NCBI GenBank assembly: GCA_030523905.1
Contig: JAUNHO010000013.1
Location: forward strand, 2,827 to 12,430
DNA length: 9,604 nucleotides
Source of the DNA: Bergeyella zoohelcum
Lineage (GTDB): Bacteria; Bacteroidota; Bacteroidia; Flavobacteriales; Weeksellaceae
Direction of reading: 5' to 3'
A model generated the notes under the pieces. That model was not told the origin of the DNA, ran no database searches, and was given only the letters and a program-made list of their open reading frames with translations. Numbering within the stretch: position 1 is the stretch's first letter; the number at the start of each line of letters is the position of its first letter. The position numbers and the translations under genes are program-made. This document shows positions 1 through 6,917 of the stretch, piece after piece.

Positions 1-72
1 AAACTGAATGTCAGAGGCTATGTTGGTTTTTCACTCATCGGAAGAACCCAAACTTGGCATAAAGTAGATTAA
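1..72 (+). CDS. C-terminal end of a DUF2147-like protein (partial)
   Basis: Frame 1 is open from the left edge to a TAA at 70-72 and gives 23 residues. They contain LNVRGYVGFSLIGRTQTW, which resembles the conserved end of DUF2147 proteins, where a K/N-VRGYxGxSLxGRTxxW pattern closes the domain. DUF2147 proteins are small secreted proteins of unknown biochemical function that are common in Bacteroidota and Proteobacteria. The start, any signal peptide and most of the domain lie outside the window, so the call rests on this one motif. A strong hairpin terminator follows 28 bases after the stop, which supports this being a real gene end on the + strand. Confidence 0.6.
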   Translation, partial: KLNVRGYVGFSLIGRTQTWHKVD

Positions 73-100
73 TTTTTTTCTCATAATAAACATTTTTTTG

Positions 101-131
101 AAAGCAATTCGGTAAAATGAGTTGCTTTTTT
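101..131 (+). terminator. Rho-independent terminator after the DUF2147-like gene
   Basis: AAAGCAATTC (101-110) pairs with GAGTTGCTTT (119-128) in a 10-pair stem with one T:G wobble, around an 8-base loop. The 3' arm runs into six T at 126-131. It separates the upstream gene from pdhB. Confidence 0.8.
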
Positions 132-218
132 GGCATTAATGTATATAATATTTAAAGAGATTTTTTAGCGAACAATCTAAAAAAACAAGAAAATAATGGT
201 TAATCCATATAAAATGTT

Positions 219-226
219 TACTTTTG
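219..226 (+). promoter_or_regulatory. -7 box of the pdhB promoter (TAnnTTTG)
   Basis: TACTTTTG matches the Bacteroidota primary sigma factor -7 consensus TAnnTTTG exactly. It lies 25 bases before the pdhB ATG, which would place the transcription start near 231-233 and leave a short A-rich leader. I could not find a clean TTG -33 element at the usual distance, so the upstream half is weak. Confidence 0.6.
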
Positions 227-251
227 TACTTTCATTAAAAATAAAACAAAA

Positions 252-1235
252 ATGGCAGAATATACTTTTCGTGAAGTGATTGCACAGGCAATGAGCGAAG
301 AAATGCGTAAAGATGAGTCCATCTACCTAATGGGCGAAGAAGTAGCAGAATACAACGGAGCCTATAAAGCATCAAAGGGAATGTTGGCAGAATTTGGACC
401 AAAAAGAGTAATAGACACTCCGATTGCAGAGCTAGGATTCGCAGGGATTTCAGTAGGTGCAGCAATGAATGGCAACCGCCCAATAGTGGAGTTTATGACT
501 TTCAACTTTTCGCTAGTAGGGATAGACCAAATCATCAACAATGCAGCAAAAATAAACCAAATGAGTGGTGGGCAGTGGAATTGCCCTATCGTTTTCCGTG
601 GTCCTACGGCATCTGCTGGTCAGCTCGGGGCGACTCACTCACAGGCATTGGAAAGCTGGTACGCAAACTGCCCAGGTCTGAAAGTAGTGGTACCATCTAA
701 CCCTTACGATGCGAAAGGACTTCTAAAAACTGCTATTCAGGATAACGACCCTGTTATCTTTATGGAATCCGAGCAGATGTATGGTGATAAAATGGAAATC
801 CCAGAGGAGGAATACTATATCCCACTTGGCAAGGCAGACATCAAGAAAGAAGGTAAAGATGTAACGCTTGTATCTTTCGGAAAAATAATGAAACTCGCTA
901 TACAAGCCGCGGAAGACTTGGAGAAAGAAGGCATTTCGGTAGAGGTGATAGACCTTCGCACCGTGAGACCATTAGACTACGAAACCATTCTAAACTCGGT
1001 AAAGAAAACCAATAGACTTGTAGTACTAGAAGAGGCTTGGCCATTTGCATCTGTGGCATCAGAAATCACTTATATGGTTCAGCAAAAAGCATTTGATTAT
1101 CTAGATGCACCTATCAAGAGAATCACCACGCCAGACGCTCCTGCACCTTATTCAGCAGCACTATTCGCAGAGTGGTTCCCAAAACTAGAAACCGTAAAAG
1201 CAGAGATAAAAAAAGCCCTATACATCAAGGGATAA
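252..1235 (+). CDS. pdhB: Pyruvate dehydrogenase E1 component, beta subunit
   Basis: This is the beta subunit of the thiamine-diphosphate E1 enzyme, which with E1 alpha decarboxylates pyruvate and acetylates the lipoyl group of E2 in the cytoplasm. At 327 residues it has the usual length of the family. Visible marks are the N-terminal TFREVIAQAM and MGEEVAEYNGAYKASKGM, then TPIAELGFAGISVGAAMNG, where Glu60 corresponds to the thiamine-contacting glutamate. GPTASAGQLGATHSQ follows, with the conserved His129, and then the transketolase C-terminal domain (about 200-320) with VIDLRTVRPLD and LEEAWPFASVASEI. The start is fixed by the MAEYTFREV opening and the A-rich leader. It has its own promoter and terminator, so it appears monocistronic. 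The E1 alpha and E2 genes are not in the window. A branched-chain 2-oxoacid dehydrogenase E1 beta is the main alternative, but the motifs fit pyruvate dehydrogenase better. Confidence 0.93.
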   Translation: MAEYTFREVIAQAMSEEMRKDESIYLMGEEVAEYNGAYKASKGMLAEFGPKRVIDTPIAELGFAGISVGAAMNGNRPIVEFMTFNFSLVGIDQIINNAAKINQMSGGQWNCPIVFRGPTASAGQLGATHSQALESWYANCPGLKVVVPSNPYDAKGLLKTAIQDNDPVIFMESEQMYGDKMEIPEEEYYIPLGKADIKKEGKDVTLVSFGKIMKLAIQAAEDLEKEGISVEVIDLRTVRPLDYETILNSVKKTNRLVVLEEAWPFASVASEITYMVQQKAFDYLDAPIKRITTPDAPAPYSAALFAEWFPKLETVKAEIKKALYIKG

Positions 1236-1240
1236 AAATA

Positions 1241-1270
1241 AAAAGTGAAGAGTTTTTCTTCACTTTTTTT
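1241..1270 (+). terminator. Terminator of pdhB, probably bidirectional
   Basis: AAAAGTGAAG (1241-1250) pairs perfectly with CTTCACTTTT (1258-1267) around a 7-base loop, ending in seven T. Because the 5' arm is preceded by A-rich sequence, the opposite strand also ends in a T-rich run. It can therefore serve the convergent small gene whose stop is at 1277-1279. Confidence 0.85.
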
Positions 1271-1276
1271 GTTGAA

Positions 1277-1477
1277 TTATTGTTGTTTGCGTTTAAGGAT
1301 AATTGCCGTTCCAGCGGAGATAATAGAAGCATAAACCACAGCATCAAGGATAATCTCCTTGTACAAAACCCTAGATATTTCCCTATGATTGATATAAAGT
1401 TCTTTTGCTAATAAATAATTAGTCAATACCCCAAACAACAAAATAAAAACCACTAAAACATAAACTGAATATTTCAT
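1277..1477 (-). CDS. Small two-helix membrane protein, unknown function
   Basis: I do not recognise this 66-residue protein. It has a hydrophobic helix at about residues 4-24, a charged middle (AKELYINHREISRVLYKE) and a second hydrophobic helix at about 42-61, ending in KRKQQ. This is a small integral membrane hairpin with both ends probably on the same side. Three things support it as a real gene: it sits in a 371-base gap between two well-identified genes and overlaps neither; a near-ideal Bacteroidota promoter lies 22-50 bases upstream of its ATG; and its stop is 7 bases from a two-way terminator. AGAGG just before the ATG may be a weak ribosome site. No catalytic motif is visible. It is convergent with pdhB and divergent from the M16 peptidase gene. 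Confidence 0.65.
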   Translation of the reverse strand: MKYSVYVLVVFILLFGVLTNYLLAKELYINHREISRVLYKEIILDAVVYASIISAGTAIILKRKQQ

Positions 1478-1498
1478 AACCTCTACTTTTTAGATTTT

Positions 1499-1528
1499 CA
1501 AAGTTAAATATTTATTAATAAAAAACAA
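1499..1528 (-). promoter_or_regulatory. Promoter of the small membrane protein gene
   Basis: On the minus strand TAACTTTG (1506 down to 1499) is an exact TAnnTTTG -7 box. TTG (1528 down to 1526) sits 19 bases upstream of it, the spacing expected for a Bacteroidota -33 element. The -7 box ends 22 bases before the ATG. This is the only promoter in the window for which I can see both elements. Confidence 0.6.
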
Positions 1529-1572
1529 AGAAAATTTTTTGTTAAAACCCAATAATATAACGGAATAATTAT

Positions 1573-1580
1573 TATATTTG
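1573..1580 (+). promoter_or_regulatory. -7 box of the M16 peptidase promoter
   Basis: TATATTTG matches TAnnTTTG and ends 26 bases before the ATG at 1607. No TTG lies at the normal distance; the nearest (1539-1541) is 31 bases away, which is too far. The perfect palindrome AATAATTATT (1564-1573) abuts the box. Confidence 0.5.
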
Positions 1581-1606
1581 TAGCACTGATAATAAAAAAA
1601 TAATTT

Positions 1607-4537
1607 ATGATAATCAAAAAAATCTCTACCGCACTTCTCATTGCAGCACTTCATTTCAATGCGTTTTCGCAACAAGAACATAAATGGCAAGAGGCTACAA
1701 GCAATGGTTATACTTATAAATATGTAACCAATGATCCGTCTCAAGCAAGGTTTTATACCCTTAAAAACGGACTAACAGTTATCCTTAGCCCAACTAAAAA
1801 AGACCCAAGAATACAGGCTTATGTAGCGGTAAAAGCAGGAAGCAAGACGGACCCAGCTACGAACACAGGTTTGGCTCACTATCTAGAACATATGCTTTTC
1901 AAAGGTACAGATAAATATGGCTCCTTAGATTGGGCAAAAGAAAAAGTAGAGCTAGAAAAAATAGATGAACTCTACGAAGAATATAATAAAACAAAAGATG
2001 AAGCCAAGCGAAATGCCATCTACAAAAAAATAGACTCCGTATCTGGTATAGCAGCAAAATACGCTATCGCAAATGAGTATGATAAGGTAATGTCTGCAAT
2101 GGGAGCTAAAGGAACCAATGCCTGGACTTCGGTGGAAGAAACCGTCTATACTGATGATGTACCAAGTGGTGCGATAGACAAATACATTACCGTACAGGCA
2201 GAGCGTTTTCGTAGCCCTGTTCTGCGTATTTTTCATACGGAACTGGAAGCCGTTTATGAAGAAAAAAATATGAGCCTTGATAGAGATGGAAGCAAGGTTT
2301 ATGAGACTCTCTTTGGGGAATTATTCAAAAATCACAACTACGGATTACAAACCACTATCGGTACGGTAGAGCATCTCAAAAATCCATCTTTGGTAGAGAT
2401 TAGAAAGTATTTTAATACCTACTATGTACCGAATAATATGGGGATTGTACTCTCGGGAGATTTCAACCCAGATGAGGTAATTGGCAAAATTGATAAAGCG
2501 TTTTCTTATATGCAACAAAAGTCTGTGCCGAGATATACTTTCAAGCCTGAGACACCACTCACACAGCCTATCATAAAAGAAATTGTGGGACCTGATGCAG
2601 AGAGCCTCACGATGGGATTCCGCCTACCTGGTAACAAGGACAAAGATGCTCTTTTGGCAGATTTAGTCGGTGCTATTCTTACCAATGGTAAAGCAGGTTT
2701 ATTGGATTTGAATTTAGTAAAAAAACAAAAATTGCTCCGTGCCTCAGCATTTAATTTTGAAATGATAGATCACGGTGTACTTTACCTCTCTGCTGCTCCT
2801 ACCTCTGGACAAAGTTTGGAAGAGGTAAAAGATTTGGTTATCAATGAGATAGAGAATCTTAAAAAAGGTAATTTTGATGAAGAACTCATCACTTCTATCG
2901 TTAATAATATCAAAAAAGATAACATACAAGCCACAGAAAAGTATAGCGATAGAGCAAGGTCTCTCGTGAGTGCCTTCACAGCAGAGAAAGATTGGCGTGA
3001 TGCCGTAGCCTATACTGATGAACTTTCAAAAATTAAGAAGGCAGACATTGTGGCTTATGCTAATAAATATTTAGGAAATAATTATGTGGCTGTACTGAAA
3101 AGAAAAGGTGAAAAACCAGCAGGATTAAAGATTGAAAAACCTAATATTACACCTGTGGAAACCAATGCAGGTAAGCAGTCTGATTTTGTAAAACAGGTGA
3201 ATGCAATGCCTATGGTAGCCTCTCAACCAATATTTTTGGACTACAATAAAGATATGCAAAAAGGAAAATTAGGCAATGCGGAGGTGTTATATGTACAGAA
3301 CAAAGACAACCAAATATACCGATTGAGATATCAATATAAAATCGGGCATCTGAATGATTTGAAGCAATCCATTGCCGCACAATATCTTCAATTTTTAGGT
3401 ACGGATAAAAAATCTGCGGAAGATATCTCCAAAGAATTTTACAAAATAGCATCTAGTTTTAGAGTTTCTACTGATGAGGAATATACCACAGTAACGATAG
3501 AAGGCTTACAGGAAAATTTTGAAAAAGCGGTAAAACTTTATGAAGATTTAGTCCTTAATGTAAAAGCAGATGAACAGGCTCTTAACTCCTTAAAAGCTAG
3601 GCTAAACAAAGCAAGAAAAGATGCGAAAGCCAACAAAAATGCCATATTGCAGGGGCTTACTAATTATGCCATTTATGGAGCAAAAAATAAGTTTAACAAC
3701 ACCCTTACCGATGCTGAGCTTTCGGCAATTACGGCGGAGGAACTCGTAGAAAAAATCAAAAATCTCAATAACTACGAGCAGACTATTATCTATTATGGAC
3801 CAGAGAAGTTGGCAAACTTCACCCAAAAACTGGCATCTCTGCACAAAGTACCTACAAAATATGCCCTAGCAAATCCAAAAAAGATTTTCACGCAGACTAC
3901 ACCTATTAAAAATCAGGTGTTATTTGCGGATTATGATATGGTTCAGGCAGACATCAGATGGATAAGAAATACCGATGTTTATAACCCTGCTAATACTACA
4001 AAAGTACAGGCATTCAATAGTTATTTTGGTCGTGGTATGGGGTCTATTGTTTTTCAAACCATCAGAGAAAGTAAGGCATTGGCATACAGTACTTTCGGGG
4101 TATATATTTCCCCTTCCGAGCAGAATGAAAAATACTATATGATGAGCTTCGTAGGTACTCAGTCTGACAAGTTGAAAGATGCAGTAAATGCAATGAACGA
4201 ATTGCTAACTACGATGCCAGAACTTCCAGTAAATCTAGAACTAGCGAAAACAGGCATCAAAAAAGATATAGAGGGCGAACGCATCACGCAAGATGGCATC
4301 ATTTACAATTATCTAGCAGCGAAAAAAATGGGATTAAAAGATGATATCAGAAAACAAATTTATACCAATGTAGATAAAATCACAATGAATGATATGAAAG
4401 CATTCCACTCCCAATATTTATCAGGGAAGCCTTATACCTACGCTTTGGTAGCATCGGAGAGAAGAATCAATTTATCCGATTTACAAAAGATAGGCGAAGT
4501 GAAAAAAATCTCCCTTGAAGAAATTTTCGGATATTAA
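1607..4537 (+). CDS. Secreted M16 family zinc metallopeptidase (insulinase/pitrilysin type)
   Basis: This 976-residue protein has a signal peptide (MIIKKISTALLIAALHFNAFSQ) and should act in the periplasm or outer membrane. The catalytic domain carries the inverted zinc motif HYLEH: His91 and His95 as ligands and Glu94 as catalytic base. In TELEAVYEEKN, Glu219 is the likely third ligand and Glu212 the accompanying conserved glutamate. A lysine- and glutamate-rich stretch (about 106-160) lies between the two sites. The middle (about 270-500) looks like the next M16 domain. The C-terminal half repeats the fold without HxxEH and ends with the substrate-domain signature GRGMGSIVFQTIRESKALAYS near 800-830. 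Length and layout fit a four-domain single-chain enzyme like pitrilysin. Peptide or misfolded-protein degradation is the family role; the substrate is unknown. It is monocistronic, with its own -7 box and terminator. Confidence 0.9.
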   Translation: MIIKKISTALLIAALHFNAFSQQEHKWQEATSNGYTYKYVTNDPSQARFYTLKNGLTVILSPTKKDPRIQAYVAVKAGSKTDPATNTGLAHYLEHMLFKGTDKYGSLDWAKEKVELEKIDELYEEYNKTKDEAKRNAIYKKIDSVSGIAAKYAIANEYDKVMSAMGAKGTNAWTSVEETVYTDDVPSGAIDKYITVQAERFRSPVLRIFHTELEAVYEEKNMSLDRDGSKVYETLFGELFKNHNYGLQTTIGTVEHLKNPSLVEIRKYFNTYYVPNNMGIVLSGDFNPDEVIGKIDKAFSYMQQKSVPRYTFKPETPLTQPIIKEIVGPDAESLTMGFRLPGNKDKDALLADLVGAILTNGKAGLLDLNLVKKQKLLRASAFNFEMIDHGVLYLSAAPTSGQSLEEVKDLVINEIENLKKGNFDEELITSIVNNIKKDNIQATEKYSDRARSLVSAFTAEKDWRDAVAYTDELSKIKKADIVAYANKYLGNNYVAVLKRKGEKPAGLKIEKPNITPVETNAGKQSDFVKQVNAMPMVASQPIFLDYNKDMQKGKLGNAEVLYVQNKDNQIYRLRYQYKIGHLNDLKQSIAAQYLQFLGTDKKSAEDISKEFYKIASSFRVSTDEEYTTVTIEGLQENFEKAVKLYEDLVLNVKADEQALNSLKARLNKARKDAKANKNAILQGLTNYAIYGAKNKFNNTLTDAELSAITAEELVEKIKNLNNYEQTIIYYGPEKLANFTQKLASLHKVPTKYALANPKKIFTQTTPIKNQVLFADYDMVQADIRWIRNTDVYNPANTTKVQAFNSYFGRGMGSIVFQTIRESKALAYSTFGVYISPSEQNEKYYMMSFVGTQSDKLKDAVNAMNELLTTMPELPVNLELAKTGIKKDIEGERITQDGIIYNYLAAKKMGLKDDIRKQIYTNVDKITMNDMKAFHSQYLSGKPYTYALVASERRINLSDLQKIGEVKKISLEEIFGY

Positions 4538-4560
4538 TTTATAACTCAAAAACTTTTCAT

Positions 4561-4595
4561 AAAGGCTCAAAGATTCATTGTTTTTGAGCCTTTTT
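4561..4595 (+). terminator. Terminator of the M16 peptidase gene
   Basis: AAAGGCTCAAA (4561-4571) pairs perfectly with TTTGAGCCTTT (4583-4593) in an 11-pair stem around an 11-base loop, followed by a T run to 4595. It begins 23 bases after the peptidase stop and separates that gene from the fur-led cluster. Confidence 0.85.
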
Positions 4596-4649
4596 CCTTT
4601 GAAAGAGCCTAATTTTTATCAATCTAATGACCAAATGAAAAAAAAACAC

Positions 4650-4657
4650 TAATTTTG
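4650..4657 (+). promoter_or_regulatory. -7 box of the fur-ostA operon promoter
   Basis: TAATTTTG matches TAnnTTTG and ends 20 bases before the fur ATG, giving a predicted start near 4662-4664 and a very short leader. No clear TTG -33 element is seen at the right spacing. Confidence 0.5.
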
Positions 4658-4677
4658 TAAATAATTTTTGACAATCA

Positions 4678-5154
4678 ATGAACGCAGAAGAAATAAAAGA
4701 AAGAAACCAAACGCTGATAAAGGAGGTATTAAGAAACTATTTACAGGAAAAAGGCTTCCGAAATACACCAGAAAGATACACCATTTTGGAGGAAATCTAC
4801 AATATGGATCACCATTTCAATGTAGATGATTTGTATCTGCTAATGCTCAACAAAAAATACCATGTTTCCAAGGCGACCATCTACAATACGATAGAGATTT
4901 TCCTTGATGCAGGGCTGATAAGAAAGCATCAGTTTGGCGAAAAAGCAGCAACTTCGTCTTCCTATGAAAAATCTTATTTTGACAAACAGCACGACCATCT
5001 TGTGATTTACAAAAAAGATTCTGATAAGGAGATAGAGGAAATCATAGAGTTCTGCGACCCACGAATCCAAGGGATAAAAGAAGCCATAGAAAGTGCTTTT
5101 GGGGTCAATATCAGTTCGCATTCTTTATATTTTTACGGCACGAAAAAAGATTAA
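4678..5154 (+). CDS. Fur family transcriptional regulator
   Basis: The protein has 158 residues, a normal Fur length. Residues 8-85 form the winged helix: RNTPERYTILEEIY, the DHHFNVDDLY turn (His45, His46) and the recognition region VSKATIYNTIEIFLDAGLIRK. The C-terminal dimerisation part has HDHLVIY (His105, Asp106, His107), IIEFCDPRI (Glu124) and SHSLYFYG (His148). By comparison with E. coli Fur these fit the metal-sensing ligands, with Gln104 in place of one His. The usual CxxC pair for structural zinc is missing: KKDSDKE stands where it would be, and Cys126 is the only cysteine. Which of Fur, PerR, Zur or another subgroup it belongs to cannot be told. It is probably a cytoplasmic dimeric DNA-binding protein. 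It leads the cluster, and its TAA shares one base with the ATG of the next gene. Confidence 0.88.
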   Translation: MNAEEIKERNQTLIKEVLRNYLQEKGFRNTPERYTILEEIYNMDHHFNVDDLYLLMLNKKYHVSKATIYNTIEIFLDAGLIRKHQFGEKAATSSSYEKSYFDKQHDHLVIYKKDSDKEIEEIIEFCDPRIQGIKEAIESAFGVNISSHSLYFYGTKKD

Positions 5155-6899
5155 TGAAAAGAGTTCTTGTCCTTTTTCTTTGGGCGTTTTTTTCTGAAAT
5201 AATGATGGCTCAGGTCGTCCAAAAGCCCAGTTCCACACTGGTAAAAGATGATTTTTTCCAAAAAAACACTACCCAACAACAGGCTCAACAAGCAGAAAAG
5301 GTAAAACTAGTCCATTCCGACCAATTTGGCGTACAAGCCGATAAATACGAGGGAAATCCTTGGTTCTCTGGCAATGTGCAATTTTCTCATCAGGGGTCTG
5401 TGCTTTCGGCAGATGAGGTGGTGCTTTATCGTGAGCAGAATTTCATCAAAGCAAAAGGAAATGTAAAACTCCAAAACGCCGATGGCTCGGTCATTACGGC
5501 AGAAGAGATGGAATACGATGGCAACACCCAGCGAGGTATTGCTCGGAAAAATGTAGTCCTTACAGACCCGAAACAGACCATCAAGACCGATGTATTATAT
5601 TACGATAGGCTATCTAATCAGGCTTATTTTAATACGGGTGGTGTGATTACGAGTGATAACAATACAATGTATACCAAAGCCGCTACCTACAATGTCAGTT
5701 CAAAAATTATAGATTTTACAGGAAATGTAAAGATTGATAATCCGCAATACATCGTAGAAGGGACAAACATCAAACAGCACCAAGCCACCAATACCGCCGA
5801 GTTTTTTGGGGCTACAAAAATCATCAATAAACAAAACCCAGCCAACTATGTTTATACCGAACAAGGGCGATATTTGATGAACCAAAAAGAGGTTTTTCTC
5901 AATAAAAATTCAAGGATACACTACAACGGAAAAATCCTCACAGGGAACGAAATGTACTACAATCAAATCTCTGGGTTTGGTAAAGCCAAAGGCAATGTAA
6001 CACTAGATGACCCTACCGAAAACCGATTTATAAAAGGTGGCTATGGGGAGATTTATGAAAAAATAGACTCCGCAATGATTACCGAAAAACCTTATGCCGT
6101 GAAAGTCCTAAAAACGGATTCCATTTACTTCGCTGCGGAAAAGATTTTGGCATTCCAAAAACCAGATTCTACTTTCAAGAAAAAAAGTTATTTGAGGGCG
6201 TTTAATAAAGGTAGAATGTTCAAATCCAACGCCCAAGCCAGAGCCGATTCCATTAGTTTTGATGAAACCGATGGCATTCTTCACCTCAACCGAAAACCCA
6301 TTCTTTGGAGCGGTGAAAAGCAGGTAACAGGCGATAAAATTGAAGTCTATTTTGATACCGAAAACGAAGCCATCGATTCCCTAAAAGTCATCGGTAACGC
6401 TTTTGCCATCAGCAAGGCAGATTCTCTTAATAACAAAGATGAATTCAACCAAGTGAAAAGCCGAGTGATGCTGGTATTCTACCAAAATAATGAAGTAAAA
6501 ACCGCACAGGCTCTGGGCAACGCACAGGCAATTACCTACGCTGAAAACCAAAATGAAAAGACCAAAGAAATGGACAGAATTGGCGTTTCGCTCTCCACTT
6601 GTGGCGTGATAGAAGCCGAATTTGAGGAAAGACAAATGCAGATAGTTTCGTGTAATATCGGAGCTAAAACCGATGTATTCCCAATGTCCAAAATCGCACG
6701 AGACCAACGATTTTTCCCTGATTTTAACTGGAATACCAAGGACCGATTACAAAAATGGACGGATATTTTCATCGAATCACCCAACTATCCTGAAAAACAT
6801 TACGAATCGGATAATTCGCTTTATCAACAAGCACAAGATGCCATAAAAAAAGAACAAGCAAAAAGCCAAAACAACAAAATAAAACGAGTGAAAAAATAA
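5154..6899 (+). CDS. OstA/LptA-like LPS transport protein, long Bacteroidota form
   Basis: This protein has 581 residues. A signal peptide (MKRVLVLFLWAFFSEIMMAQ) points to the periplasm. The OstA-like domain begins near residue 55, and short beta units recur: LSADEVVLY (84-92), ITAEEMEYDG (114-123), KTDVLYYDR (144-152), LTGNEMYYNQ (262-271) and VTGDKIEVYFD (391-401). They alternate with GNV or GNA turns at 73, 102, 190, 280, 414 and 455. This is the repeating strand pattern expected of the LptA/LptD-N beta-jellyroll that carries LPS across the periplasm. E. coli LptA is only about 185 residues, so this form could build a much longer groove. Two cysteines (483, 500) could form a disulfide. The C-terminus is lysine-rich. 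ATG 5154 overlaps the fur stop by one base, suggesting translational coupling. The transport role is inferred from the family. Confidence 0.85.
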   Translation: MKRVLVLFLWAFFSEIMMAQVVQKPSSTLVKDDFFQKNTTQQQAQQAEKVKLVHSDQFGVQADKYEGNPWFSGNVQFSHQGSVLSADEVVLYREQNFIKAKGNVKLQNADGSVITAEEMEYDGNTQRGIARKNVVLTDPKQTIKTDVLYYDRLSNQAYFNTGGVITSDNNTMYTKAATYNVSSKIIDFTGNVKIDNPQYIVEGTNIKQHQATNTAEFFGATKIINKQNPANYVYTEQGRYLMNQKEVFLNKNSRIHYNGKILTGNEMYYNQISGFGKAKGNVTLDDPTENRFIKGGYGEIYEKIDSAMITEKPYAVKVLKTDSIYFAAEKILAFQKPDSTFKKKSYLRAFNKGRMFKSNAQARADSISFDETDGILHLNRKPILWSGEKQVTGDKIEVYFDTENEAIDSLKVIGNAFAISKADSLNNKDEFNQVKSRVMLVFYQNNEVKTAQALGNAQAITYAENQNEKTKEMDRIGVSLSTCGVIEAEFEERQMQIVSCNIGAKTDVFPMSKIARDQRFFPDFNWNTKDRLQKWTDIFIESPNYPEKHYESDNSLYQQAQDAIKKEQAKSQNNKIKRVKK

Positions 6900-6917
6900 T
6901 TTCCCATACCCAAAACA

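Noticed and set aside
1172..1411. 79-residue plus-strand frame overlapping the pdhB end and the small minus-strand gene
   Set aside because: It reads through the pdhB terminator hairpin and has no promoter; the minus-strand frame has a better start, promoter and membrane pattern.
1588..1615. Two GATAAT hexamers 21 bases apart upstream of and at the peptidase start, resembling parts of a Fur box
   Set aside because: Fur boxes need adjacent hexamers in a 19-base array; two isolated AT-rich hexamers are expected by chance in this composition.
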